DNA of 64,000 bases from Nemesobacter sp965204665 (GCA_965204665.1 OZ242002.1:1054001-1118000); one strand, 5' to 3'. Counted from the first letter of the stretch, positions 43,996-52,920 are shown. Translations and numbers: made by a program. Notes: generated from the sequence alone by a model not told the origin.

Positions 43996-45493
43996 TCTGG
44001 TGTTTGCGTGATCAAGCGGCGCTCCAGTTATTTGAATTCACCTCTTCGTTTTCCTGATCCGTCTCCTCAATCCCGTCTTTGAATTTCACACCCGTTATCA
44101 CTTTCCCGACGAAGTCGAATCCGTTGAGCCTCCGCCAGCTTTTCTCCGCACACATCCCCGGCTTGAATATCATGTGCAGCATCCCTTCGGAATTCAGACA
44201 CCCCCTGGTTCTCCTTGTCCTGTGCCGTATGGTTCCGAAGGCGGACTCTATAGGATTCGTCGTCCTTATACTTCTCCAGTGCTGAGCCGGAAAGTCGTAA
44301 AAGGTCAGAAGCCGTTCATGATCCTTCTCCGGACATTCAACAGCCTTCGGGTATTTGTCCCTGTACATCCTTATGAACAGATCGAAAGCCTTCCGCGCTT
44401 CCTCCTTCGTCTCAGCCTGCCATATGTCGTGAAGATTCCTCTTCGCTTTTTTCTGGGAAGTCTTCGGAAGACAGTTCAGAACATTCGCAGTCTTGTGCAC
44501 CCAGCAGCGCTGCTCCCGCGTTTCCCCGTAAACTTCCGAAAGCGCGGACCAGAACCCGAGAGCTCCGTCGCCCACTGCAAGCTTCGGCCCTCTCATGCCG
44601 CGTGCCCTGAGGTCCAGCAGCACTTCGCGCCAACTCTGCTTTGATTCCCCGACTCCGCTTTCAATGGCGAGGAAGTGCTTACTGCCCGTTTCGTCCACCC
44701 CTATCACCACCAGCGTGCACAGCCTGGGATCATCCCAGCGCACCTTGCTGTGTATACCGTCCACCCATATGTAAGCCCAGTCGTGGCCGCTGATGTCTCT
44801 CCTGCGCCATTTATCGTACTCCTGCGCCCACCTGCGCTTGAGCCTGGATACCGTAGCCGCGGAAAACCCCCGAGCCTCGGGGCCTATAAGGGCTTCCAAT
44901 GCGGACTTTATGTTCCCCGTGGACAGCCCCTGAAGGTAAAGCCACGGCAGAGAGGAATCAATCTTCGCAGCCCTGCGCACGTACGGAGGCACGACAGCCG
45001 AACGGAACACGGCAGGCCGACCGTCCCGGGATCTCACCTTCGGTATGCGTACCGATACGGGGCCTATACCCGTCTGCACATCCCGTTCGGGGTGGTATCC
45101 GTTGCGGATCACCGCGGCCCTGCCGTCTTCAAGTTGTCTGTCGTCCTGAGACCGCAGATATTCTTCCGACTCCATTCTGATTGCAGAACTCAGGAGAAGC
45201 CGAGCCGTCTGCCTCAGCAGATCACTGAGGTCGTCGCAGACCTGTTCCGGACTGCCGAATCCGGAGTCCGGTCGTCTCTGAGTACGGGACCCGTCGATTA
45301 CTGTTCGGGTCTCCTCTGTGCCGACGAACTTTCTGAAAATGCTTTCCAATGAATCCAAAAACTCTTTTTGACCTTCACGGTCAGAGACTTTATATTTTCT
45401 GCCCATAGTGGCGTATCCTCCTTTTGATTAACTTGGATGAATTCAAATTAACCGGATACGCCGCTTTTTTTCAAAAACTGCCGAACACCAGAT
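43996..45493 (-). mobile_element. IS256-family (mutator-type) insertion sequence, apparently complete
   Basis: About 1.5 kb with short imperfect terminal repeats AATCTGGTGTTYG, followed inside by the shared string AAGCGGCG and TTTGAATTCA near both ends. It encodes one intact transposase. A partial second copy lies at 52034-52332. I found no clear 8-9 base target duplication. Confidence 0.8.
44012..45406 (-). CDS. IS256-family transposase (intact)
   Basis: The 464-residue mutator-type transposase has a DDE catalytic set in the expected order: D in WAYIWVDGIHSKVRW, D in LAVGDGALGFWSALSEVY, and E in TNPIESAFGTIRHRTRRTRG. The HKTANVLNCLPK block is also typical. No frameshift or stop interrupts it, so this copy may be active. 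The C-terminus has acidic residues ending NSNNWSAA. It starts 13 bases inside the end repeat block. Confidence 0.93.
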   Translation of the reverse strand: MGRKYKVSDREGQKEFLDSLESIFRKFVGTEETRTVIDGSRTQRRPDSGFGSPEQVCDDLSDLLRQTARLLLSSAIRMESEEYLRSQDDRQLEDGRAAVIRNGYHPERDVQTGIGPVSVRIPKVRSRDGRPAVFRSAVVPPYVRRAAKIDSSLPWLYLQGLSTGNIKSALEALIGPEARGFSAATVSRLKRRWAQEYDKWRRRDISGHDWAYIWVDGIHSKVRWDDPRLCTLVVIGVDETGSKHFLAIESGVGESKQSWREVLLDLRARGMRGPKLAVGDGALGFWSALSEVYGETREQRCWVHKTANVLNCLPKTSQKKAKRNLHDIWQAETKEEARKAFDLFIRMYRDKYPKAVECPEKDHERLLTFYDFPAQHWRSIRTTNPIESAFGTIRHRTRRTRGCLNSEGMLHMIFKPGMCAEKSWRRLNGFDFVGKVITGVKFKDGIEETDQENEEVNSNNWSAA

Positions 45494-45583
45494 TAGAGGA
45501 TAACTCGACCGGGATGGAAGAACCCTTTTCGGTTTATCCGCTCTCCGAACAGGTCGGTTTCCGGAATTTTTCGGGAGGTAAGC

Positions 45584-46195
45584 ATGGGAAAAATACACGA
45601 TTCACGGATGCGCCTTGAAGAGCTTCGCATTCAAGACATCGATCTGGAACGTAAGTCCAGGCACGACATTCCGGCTTTGCTGAGGGGCATTCGGTATCTC
45701 TGCAAAGACGAGAAGTTGCGGACCTGTCTGTTTGAGTTGATTGATAAGTACATTCCTCCCGGCATCAACGGGAAGACGGGGTGGCCGGATATCGAGGTGT
45801 GGCGGGTTTTTATAATGGGTTGTCTCAAGCAGGGACTGGGTTATAAATTCTCCTTCGTTAACGAACCGGTCAACAATCACTACACGATACGCAAGCTCCT
45901 CGGACATATGAATATCAGGGACGAGTATGAATGCGATTATCAGACGATGGTGGACAATATTAGTTCTCTGAAGCCTGAACTGTTTGCCGCAGTCAGTATC
46001 CTGATTGTGGAAAGCGGCTATTCGGGTCGCAGGAAAAAAGTGTGGCGAAAACTTGCATGGGCGGTGTGACCCGTTTGGAGTGAGAACCGATAAATGCACA
46101 CCCGCGGATGCCGGTCTTCTCCTGCGGAATGCGATGCTTGATCTGTGCGGTGAGTTCCGGTCTGAACCCCGCGCTACCGAATATACAACTCGCCC
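45584..46195 (+). pseudogene. ISNCY-type transposase, N-terminal fragment with frameshift
   Basis: The first frame (45584-46069) encodes RSRHDIPALLRGIRYL, ELIDKYIPPGINGKTGWPDIEVW, FVNEPVNNHYTIRKLLGHM and YQTMVDNISSLKPELFAAVS, typical of the N-terminal domain of ISNCY-family transposases. After VESGYSG the frame is lost, but LHGRCDPFGVRTDKCTPADAGLL continues in another frame to about 46195. There it stops at a 30-bp palindrome; the catalytic C-terminal half is gone. Confidence 0.78.
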
Positions 46196-46225
46196 CGCCC
46201 GTTAGACTTCGAAGTCTAACGGGCG
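46196..46225. repeat. 30-bp perfect palindrome resembling two fused element ends
   Basis: The 15-base half is CGCCCGTTAGACTTC and its complement follows without a spacer. Nineteen bases of it differ at only two positions from the terminal repeat of the 311-bp element (GCCCATTAAACTTCGAAGT). It may be a collapsed element or a bidirectional terminator between the ISNCY relic and the MaoC gene. Confidence 0.65.
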
Positions 46226-46244
46226 ACGACAACGACGACAAAAC

Positions 46245-46697
46245 TTATCCTTTTTCTTTTCTGTTGACCAGAATCACCCATTTCCCCTTTTGTACGGGTT
46301 TTTCCGCGTCTTTATGGGTGAATACATTCACCTCGAAGATGAAGAATCCCATGTTCGGACGCTTGTGTTCCTTTTTCTCGACGAGTTTCCTTGTCATATG
46401 AATGGTGTCTCCCGGAAAAACTGCTCCCGAGAACCTCCAGTCTTCAAGACCCATGAAGGCTACAGTGGCAAGTCTCGGCATGGTGAACCAAAGCCCCGTG
46501 GCCATGGATGTCACGAGCATTCCGTGCGCCACTCTCGTCTTGAAGACGGTTTTCCTGGCGAATTCCTCGTCTATGTGCATGTTGTTGTAATCTGCGGAAA
46601 GTCCTGCGAAGTTGACCACATCGGCTTCGGTAACCGTTCTACCGGAACTTCTGTGTTCATCTCCTTCGTTCAAGTCTTCGTAAAAAAGCCTGGACAT
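46245..46697 (-). CDS. MaoC-like (R)-specific enoyl-CoA hydratase
   Basis: The 150-residue hot-dog-fold protein has YEDLNEGDEHRSSGRTVTEADVVNFAGLSAD, shortened to the typical RTVTEADVVNFAGLS, then HIDEEFARKTVFKTRVAHGMLV with the catalytic Asp/His pair. This is the hydratase-2 motif. It is the last gene of an operon with a DUF35 protein (22 bases upstream), a thiolase-like protein and an acyl-CoA dehydrogenase. In that setting it would hydrate the double bond made by the dehydrogenase. Confidence 0.92.
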   Translation of the reverse strand: MSRLFYEDLNEGDEHRSSGRTVTEADVVNFAGLSADYNNMHIDEEFARKTVFKTRVAHGMLVTSMATGLWFTMPRLATVAFMGLEDWRFSGAVFPGDTIHMTRKLVEKKEHKRPNMGFFIFEVNVFTHKDAEKPVQKGKWVILVNRKEKG

Positions 46698-46719
46698 TCG
46701 AGTTCTCCTTCGTTTTCCG

Positions 46720-47139
46720 TTATACGGGTTTGAATTTAGGCAACGTTACTTCGTCGGTGACATCATCAAATACCACCTGTACATCCATGCCGATAAACAC
46801 TTCCTTCGGGTCAACGTCAACAACATTCGACATCATTTTCACACCTTCCTGCATCTCAATCAGAGCAACCACATAAGGTGGTTCACCCTTGTACGCCTTG
46901 GAGGGTCCCATGTGATGTACGGAAAAAGTCCATACCTTGCCCTTCCCTTCAGACTCAACCCACTCTATATCTTCGCTCATGTCGTCTCCCGGAGAGAGAG
47001 CTCTCGGGTAAAAGAAATATTCTCCCGTCTGTCTTGATCTGGGGATTACCAGTTTGTGCTGTTTCGCCGCTTCCCAGAAAGGTTTGGTTTCCGGGCGGAA
47101 CTCGGGCAAAGGCTTGTTATATGTTTTTTCTTCAGCCAT
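46720..47139 (-). CDS. DUF35 OB-fold protein, acyl-CoA-binding partner
   Basis: The 139-residue protein has the DUF35 pattern: an N-terminal helix (RPETKPFWEAAKQHKLVIPR), a rubredoxin-like zinc knuckle region and the OB fold (GKVWTFSVHHMGPSKAYKGEPPYVVALIEM, then GMDVQVVFDD). The zinc cysteines are missing: the segment reads RQTGEYFFYPRALSP, as in many family members. Such proteins bind acyl-CoA and pair with thiolase-like aldolases. The thiolase-like gene lies directly upstream (37 bases). Confidence 0.9.
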   Translation of the reverse strand: MAEEKTYNKPLPEFRPETKPFWEAAKQHKLVIPRSRQTGEYFFYPRALSPGDDMSEDIEWVESEGKGKVWTFSVHHMGPSKAYKGEPPYVVALIEMQEGVKMMSNVVDVDPKEVFIGMDVQVVFDDVTDEVTLPKFKPV

Positions 47140-47176
47140 TTTGTATTTCTCCTTATTCTTTTGTGTTTTTAGCTGC

Positions 47177-48388
47177 CTACATAAGAGGCTGGTTGCCCAG
47201 AACCACTGTGCTGTGAGCGGAAACTATGCCCCCGTTTCCATGGACGACCGCAACCTCCGGATTCTCGACCTGCCTCTTGCCCGCGTCTCCGCGCAACTGC
47301 AGAGTCGCCTCGACCACATGATGCATCGCTCCCAGGTGAGCCTGAGACAGCAACCCGCCGTGGGTGTTTACAGGCAGGTCCTTCCCTGTTTCCATTCTGC
47401 CCTCGAGAGCGAAGGCTCCACCTTCTCCCTTGGGTACGAACCCGAGCCCTTCAAGTTCAAGCAGCACGGTGATGGTGAAACAGTCGTAAAGAAACGCTAC
47501 GTCTACATCCGACGGCTTTATGCCGGCCGTGGAGAACGCCTTTTCCCCTGAGCGCTCGACAGCGTTGTAGATCTGATCGAGATTCTCAAGAGACGTCATA
47601 TACTGATGGGAATACCCCTGTCCCATGCCCCAGAGGTAAGCGAGACCGTTTTCTATGCCGAGCTCCCTGGCTTTATCTTCCGTGGTGACTATAAACGCCG
47701 CGCCTCCATCGGAAATAATAGAGCAGTCATACTTGCGGAGAGGCTCCGCGATGATTCTTGAGTCAAGCACCTCCTCTATGGTAAGAGGATCCTTGTTCAT
47801 CGCGTTTTCCTTATCTGCCGCGTGTTTTCTCATGGTTACCGCGACAGCCGCCAGATGTTCGGGTCTGTTGTTCCAGTCGTGGAGATATCTCTGCGCGGCG
47901 AGAGCATAGCCGCCGGGGGTTGTAAGACCATACGGGAATTCGAATTCCGCGTGGCACATCTCCCGTATGAGGGCCAGCATTCCCGAAGATGATATGCCCG
48001 AGAGGGTGTTGTCGCCCCGGACGCACAACACTACTTCCGCCTGCCCTGAAGCTATGGCCATCGAAGCCTCCGCGGCCATCCATACGGCAGTCGCCCCGCC
48101 TACGGCTACAGAAGAAAAAAACCTCGGGTTCATGCCGAAGTAATCGGCAAAAGTGGTGCAGTGCATGAATGTGTGCTCAACCAGAGAAAAGGCTGTGACC
48201 AGACCGTCAACATCTGATTTCCTGATACCCGCGTCTTCAATAGCGAGTTTGGAAGCTTCGCTTAGGAAATGGAAAGAACTCTTGTCGGGAATTTTACCCT
48301 GTTCGGTTTCTCCGACACCGGCGATAACTATTTTCTTTTTTTTGAGAAGTTCACGGGTTTCTTCAATACCCGGGAATTTATTGGACAT
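47177..48388 (-). CDS. Thiolase-like protein, SCP2/Ltp2 (lipid-transfer) subgroup
   Basis: The 403-residue protein has a thiolase fold (KKIVIAGVGETEQGK, YDCFTITVLLELEGLGFV, HGGLLSQAHLGAMHHVVE, VHGNGGIVSAHSTVVLG). At the usual site of the nucleophilic cysteine it reads SSVAVGGATAVWMAA, so classical thiolysis looks unlikely. Members of this subgroup with a DUF35 partner, such as Ltp2, are retro-aldolases in steroid side-chain breakdown. The DUF35 gene follows, which supports that role here; the actual substrate is unknown. Confidence 0.85.
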   Translation of the reverse strand: MSNKFPGIEETRELLKKKKIVIAGVGETEQGKIPDKSSFHFLSEASKLAIEDAGIRKSDVDGLVTAFSLVEHTFMHCTTFADYFGMNPRFFSSVAVGGATAVWMAAEASMAIASGQAEVVLCVRGDNTLSGISSSGMLALIREMCHAEFEFPYGLTTPGGYALAAQRYLHDWNNRPEHLAAVAVTMRKHAADKENAMNKDPLTIEEVLDSRIIAEPLRKYDCSIISDGGAAFIVTTEDKARELGIENGLAYLWGMGQGYSHQYMTSLENLDQIYNAVERSGEKAFSTAGIKPSDVDVAFLYDCFTITVLLELEGLGFVPKGEGGAFALEGRMETGKDLPVNTHGGLLSQAHLGAMHHVVEATLQLRGDAGKRQVENPEVAVVHGNGGIVSAHSTVVLGNQPLM

Positions 48389-48477
48389 TGTACTTCTTCC
48401 TCCTTATATAAAACATAAACTTCAATTTCTGTTCTAAATGTTACTACGAATTACGGAAAATTACCACAACAGGCTTG

Positions 48478-49620
48478 CTATATCCCCAACTCCCTTGATA
48501 TTACTATACGTTGTATCTCCGATGTACCTTCGGTTATGGATGCGAGTCTCGCGTCGCGATAATATCTCTCCGCGGTATACTCGACGCTGTAGCCGTAGCC
48601 TCCGAGAACCTGCAGTGCCTCGGTGGCCACCCACTGGACTGTTTCAGCCGAGTAGAGTTTGGCCATGGATGCTTCTTTCAGACATTTCTTTCCTTGACTG
48701 TAAAGCCAGGCGGCCTTGTAAACAAGAAGTCTCGCGGTCTCTATCTTCACCGCCATGTCCGCAAGTTTGAAACTTATGCCCTGGAACTTGGATATCGGTC
48801 TTCCGAACGCCTCTCTTTCCTTTGAATACTGAAGAGCGTAATCGAAGGCGGCCTGAGCTATACCCACGCTTTTCGCAGCGTGGGTTATACGGGCCCCGAG
48901 AAGCGTTTCCATCGCCCCCTGAAAGCCTCCCTCTCCCACGAGTACGTTTTCCTCGGGAACCTCGCAGTTCTCAAATATGAGTTCCGAAGTGTCGGCCGAG
49001 CGGTGTCCGAGTTTGTGGATCTTTCCGCTGACCGAAAATCCCGGGGTTCCTTTATCCACTATGAATATGCTTATACCGTGTCCCTTTTTGGTTTTGTCCG
49101 TGTATGCGGCGACCACCGCGTAGTCGCACATAGTACCGTTCGTTATCCAGGTTTTTGTTCCTTTCAGTACGTAGCGGTTCCCGTTTTTCTCGGCCTGCGC
49201 TCTTATGCTTCGCGCATCGGAACCGGCGTTGGGCTCGGTGATTCCGAGAGAGCCTATCATTCTTCCCTCGATTCCGGGAACCAGATACTTCTGCTTATGT
49301 TCTTCGGACCCGAACTTATATATCGGGAACATGGAAAGACTGGTGTGGGCGTTTATGCACATGGCTATACCCGCGTTCACCTTCCCCATTTCTTCTGAGA
49401 ATATGCAGTCCATTATCTTATCCTGCCCGACTCCCCCGTACTGCTCGGGGAAGGGAATTCCGAGCAGTCCCATTTCCCCGAGCATGGGGAACAATTGTTT
49501 CGGGAAGGTCTCCGTGTTTTCAGCTTCTTCGACTAGAGGTTCTATTTCGTTCTGCGCGAAATCCACCACCATGTCTTTGAACATCTGTTGTTCATCTGTA
49601 AATTCAAAGTCAATAGGCAC
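48478..49620 (-). CDS. Acyl-CoA dehydrogenase
   Basis: The FAD enzyme introduces a trans-2 double bond into acyl-CoA. Signatures are GSLGITEPNAGSD, KGTKTWITNG, and the C-terminal block QVLGGYGYSVEYTAERYYRDARLASITEGTSEIQ, in short pieces GGYGYSVEYTAERYYRDAR and the catalytic glutamate in ITEGTSEIQR. A frame opens at 49644, but GTG 49620 is preceded by AAGGAGG at 7 bases and gives the natural start MPIDFEFTDEQQ. It is the first gene of the four-gene operon on this strand. Confidence 0.96.
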   Translation of the reverse strand: MPIDFEFTDEQQMFKDMVVDFAQNEIEPLVEEAENTETFPKQLFPMLGEMGLLGIPFPEQYGGVGQDKIMDCIFSEEMGKVNAGIAMCINAHTSLSMFPIYKFGSEEHKQKYLVPGIEGRMIGSLGITEPNAGSDARSIRAQAEKNGNRYVLKGTKTWITNGTMCDYAVVAAYTDKTKKGHGISIFIVDKGTPGFSVSGKIHKLGHRSADTSELIFENCEVPEENVLVGEGGFQGAMETLLGARITHAAKSVGIAQAAFDYALQYSKEREAFGRPISKFQGISFKLADMAVKIETARLLVYKAAWLYSQGKKCLKEASMAKLYSAETVQWVATEALQVLGGYGYSVEYTAERYYRDARLASITEGTSEIQRIVISRELGI

Positions 49621-49811
49621 TCCATATCCTCCTTGTGCATACATCGCCTGATTATGACAGAAGACGGCAAGGCTTTTTCTACAAAACTTTTCAGGTAAGG
49701 CAGTATAGCAGTTTCAGTGTTTTATGGCAAAGAGAATCGACGATGCGCGAAAAATCATGTTGACAAAGAGTATGCACAGATAGTAGTATAGAAACATTCC
49801 ACCTTCCGGTT

Positions 49812-49865
49812 GCCGCCGTAGTTGTTTTTTCCCAACGGAATTGGATGACTTCGGCGGCTTTTTTT
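49812..49865 (+). terminator. Hairpin with T-run
   Basis: GCCGCCGTAGT (from 49812) pairs with ACTTCGGCGGC (ending 49858) and is followed by seven T (49859-49865). No plus-strand gene precedes it directly, so it may end a lost gene or insulate the operon promoter. Confidence 0.4.
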
Positions 49866-50422
49866 GCCCCGCTCATCCAATACTGTTAATGTAGGTTCTC
49901 GTCGTGGAGTTGTTTTCCACTTTGATACGCCGGTTAATCCGCAACAGAATAAGGGCCATGCGCGCTTTCTGACTGCCGCCCTTCAAATTCCTGATTGTCT
50001 CCCCGCATATCTTTCGTCCTCATCTGTAAGCATCACAATGTGTTTCAGTACACCCACATACGGAAACACACTACACCCAACTTATTGCAATAGACGAAAC
50101 ACTACGTTCTCTAGCCATCTCTTGATATAAGTTCGTCCGTGTGAGCCGGTTTTTGCCATAACGTTAACTCAATCTTCATGTAATGAGGATGTATGAGCGC
50201 ATGTCTGCCACCATAAAGCGTGTTGTCGTCAGTATTGTGTGAGCGGGTAGTGCCGGCGGAACTCAAGCACCCAGCCCGGAGCATCCTTCAGACTGCGCAA
50301 CTGCGGCCCCGCCGTCAGTGCTTTGCGGGGACCCCGCCGGTGTCCGGTCCGCCTGCAGCCCCTCTCGACTCAGCACTCAGGCGGGATTACAGGTATGTGA
50401 TTCTCCACGCCGGAAAAAGGAC
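49866..50422. other. Intergenic, no gene recognised
   Basis: About 560 bases lie upstream of the second lipoprotein promoter. I see only short, unconvincing frames and no RNA gene. Confidence 0.4.
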
Positions 50423-50449
50423 TTGACTCAAATCGGGGGGGGGTAAAAT
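50423..50449 (+). promoter_or_regulatory. Promoter with nine-G tract in its spacer (putative phase-variable), paralogue 2
   Basis: TTGACT (50423-50428) and TAAAAT (50444-50449) are separated by 15 bases, of which 50435-50443 are nine G. The arrangement is the same as upstream of 18567, with the same spacer length and tract length. The ATG is 100 bases past the -10. Confidence 0.72.
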
Positions 50450-50549
50450 TGAAGCCTGTTGCGTAGGGTTGCAGCAAGATTGGAGAAGATTTCGATCCTT
50501 CAATCCTGATGTAAATAAACAAAACATCTTTGTATGAGGAGGCTGTATT

Positions 50550-51956
50550 ATGAGATTACTTAATTTCTTAGTGATGTTGTTTCTGCTCGGAGGAGCGGTT
50601 TTCTTTGCCGCCTGCGAAGGGGATATGGGTCCTGCGGGTCCCCCGGGTCCTGCGGGTCCGAAAGGAGATAAAGGAGACTCGGGAGCACCGGGAGCGACGG
50701 GGCCGGCAGGTCCCTCAGGCGGGACCCCCGGTGATCCCAGATGCGATGTAAGTAACGGTATAGATTCGACTAAAGGCCAACGGTTGATCCAGGGAACCGA
50801 TGGTGACGATGTCATCTGCGGGAATAATACCGTCAACGACATTAAAGCCGGTGATGGTGATGACATTGTTTACGGTGCAGGGGCCCAAGATAGGATAGAC
50901 GGTGAGAAAGGTGACGACACTCTCTACGGCGAAGGTGGGATTGACGATGTCTACGGCGGCCCCGGGAATGATAAACTTTACGGTGGAGAAGGAGGTGATT
51001 TCTTCTTCATTACGGACCCGGGAGACGATATGTTCAACGGCGGCCCCGGTCAGGACATACTGTTTTTTGCCGGTCCTCCTGCTACTCCCGGCGGGGCTAT
51101 ATCGAAAGACACGCGGACTGTGGCTCTTACTTTCGACCTCAGTTCAAAAACCCACACGCACGCCACGTTCGGGAATGATACATTTGAGAGTATCGAGGAT
51201 GTTGCGGGCAGTAGAGGTGACGACCATATCACGGGAGATGACGGGGACAATCTTCTGATCGGATGGTACGGTGCGGATACTTTGATAGGAGGCAAGGGAG
51301 ATGATACGATCGAACCCTCTCCTCTTAAAATTGCCGGTGGCGTAGCAGGTACGGCAGACGGCGGTGAAGGCAACGATACTCTTGTAGTGTACGGAGGTCG
51401 GTATTTCATCCAAGGCAACACCTACACGGTAGACGGCACCGGAAACAGAGACGAATTCGATCTTGAAAACAGCACTCATACCGCCAATATGTCAAACTTC
51501 GAGAACCTTTCAGCCGTACTGGCAAGTTTCAGAACTCCTCGTATTTCAGCTGTTACCTTTAAAGGGGACGGCAAGGCGAATACTCTCACAGGCGGAAACG
51601 CCGGGGACACTCTTGAAGGTAAAGGAGGGAACGACACTCTCATAGGTGGTAAAGGCTCCGACACCCTTACCGGAGGACCAGGGAACGACACTTTCGTTAT
51701 CAACAAAGGCGATGACGACCCCGGCAATACCGTGGACATCATCAAGGACTTCGCATTGACGGACGACAAGATTCAGTTCAGCGGCTTCGCGGCGGGGTCT
51801 GCGGCAACTGTAGGCACGACTACCGATACGGGCAACAAGATTTATGTGGGAGGAACCGCACTTGTCGAGATAAGGGCGGGAAATTCACGAGCCGCCGCGG
51901 ACAACACCAAGGCAGGCAGCATCATCAGCCAGACGAAATATGAGTTCGTAGACTGA
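50550..51956 (+). CDS. Lipoprotein with collagen-like stalk and RTX Ca-binding repeats (long paralogue)
   Basis: The 468-residue product starts with a lipoprotein signal peptide ending FFAAC (Cys22). A Gly-X-Y stretch follows (GPAGPPGPAGPKGDKGDSG, about residues 27-55), then GDPRCDVSNGID and two blocks of RTX repeats. The first block (GDGDDIVYGAGAQDRIDG to about residue 245) and the second (TGGNAGDTLEGKGGNDTLIGG to 390) are separated by a repeat-poor beta region. The RTX cap is DIIKDFALTDDKIQFSGF. Calcium-dependent folding outside the cell is expected; the stalk would lift the repeats off the outer membrane. ATG 50550 follows GAGGAGG. It is a paralogue of 18567. The role (adhesin, ion binding, biofilm matrix) is unknown. 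Confidence 0.87.
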   Translation: MRLLNFLVMLFLLGGAVFFAACEGDMGPAGPPGPAGPKGDKGDSGAPGATGPAGPSGGTPGDPRCDVSNGIDSTKGQRLIQGTDGDDVICGNNTVNDIKAGDGDDIVYGAGAQDRIDGEKGDDTLYGEGGIDDVYGGPGNDKLYGGEGGDFFFITDPGDDMFNGGPGQDILFFAGPPATPGGAISKDTRTVALTFDLSSKTHTHATFGNDTFESIEDVAGSRGDDHITGDDGDNLLIGWYGADTLIGGKGDDTIEPSPLKIAGGVAGTADGGEGNDTLVVYGGRYFIQGNTYTVDGTGNRDEFDLENSTHTANMSNFENLSAVLASFRTPRISAVTFKGDGKANTLTGGNAGDTLEGKGGNDTLIGGKGSDTLTGGPGNDTFVINKGDDDPGNTVDIIKDFALTDDKIQFSGFAAGSAATVGTTTDTGNKIYVGGTALVEIRAGNSRAAADNTKAGSIISQTKYEFVD

Positions 51957-52033
51957 ATCCGGTGAAGTTGTTTTCGTAAAAGAAACAGCCTCGACTTATA
52001 TTCAGTGAACCTGTCTGGAGTGAAAATCTCAAC

Positions 52034-52332
52034 TCTGGTGTTCAGCAGGTTTTGAAAAAAAGCGGCGTATCCGGTTAATTTGAATTCACCAAATTTGAAT
52101 TCACAGGAGGATACGCCGCTTATGGGCGAAGTCTTTTGACCGTGAAGGTCGAAAAAAGTTTTTCGATTCATTGATTGGAAAACATTTTCAAAAAGTTCTT
52201 CAGGAATGAGGAGGCTCGAACAGTAATTGACGGGTCCCTCACTCAAAGACGACCGGACTCCGGATTCGGCAGTCCGGAGCAGGTTTGCGATGACCTCAGT
52301 GATCTGCTGAGGCAGTCGGCTCGGCTTCTCCT
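52034..52332 (+). mobile_element. IS256-type element, 5' fragment
   Basis: The first 300 bases match the transposase-start end of the intact copy at 43996-45493, here on the plus strand: TCTGGTGTTC end, GGCGGCGTATCC-type leader, and the frame to CGGCTTCTCCT. The match stops abruptly at 52332, where IS630-type sequence begins. The frame for the transposase start is shifted (a tetranucleotide change after the leader), so nothing is expressed. Confidence 0.8.
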
Positions 52333-52830
52333 AGTGCTCCGTCATACAACGATTTTCGGATAGATGTACTTGAGTTTACAACGGGCATCAGAGACTGTCA
52401 TATGCCGGCTCACACCGTGCTGACCCGCATTCACGCTCGTGAACCACGCCGTCACCTGTTTCCTCGATTCTTCCGAATCCCCTATACGCCGGTCCTGCAG
52501 GCACTGCCGTGTCATGCAACTTAATTCACACTCGGCCGCATTCAGCCGACTGCCGTGCTTAGGCGTATAACAGAACTCGATGCGCCTCATCAATCGTTCC
52601 GCCCTCTCCGGACTGAAGGTTTCGTAGTTCTCCGGCACCGACGTTATCCTCTCACAATCCGCATATCGACCTTCCAGCAGATCCGCCACCTCCTGCGCCC
52701 GGTCCCGCTTCGTGCGCCTCGGGCGTACATTCACCGTTTGCCAACCTGCCGGCGGTTCGCAGAACGTAAACAGCGCCGCCGTACCGACCCGCTGCGGATA
52801 TTCCGCGTAAGTGTTCGGTCGAGGGGGTGA
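52333..52830 (-). pseudogene. IS630-family transposase, C-terminal fragment
   Basis: Reading from about 52812 to 52342, the product has VGTAALFTFCEPPAGWQT, RRTKRDRAQEVADLLEGRY, then the DDE region (RRIEFCYTPKHGSRLNAAE, with the catalytic Glu in LNAAECELS) and the C-terminal MTVSDARCKLKYIYPKI. The DDE aspartates of the N-terminal half are absent. The end of the element abuts the IS256 fragment at a CTAG-type junction, as expected for TA-targeting elements. Confidence 0.8.
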
Positions 52831-52920
52831 CTGATTTTAAGGTGATGTTTATCTTGCCGTTATTCACAGCAGGAGTAGGGGGGGTGTGCGGAAAAAACAG
52901 TTCGGTTTGAAAAAAACTGC

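Noticed and set aside
52878..52884. Seven-G run as a phase-variable promoter spacer for the decarboxylase-family pair
   Set aside because: It lies upstream of the -35 element, not between -35 and -10, and is short.
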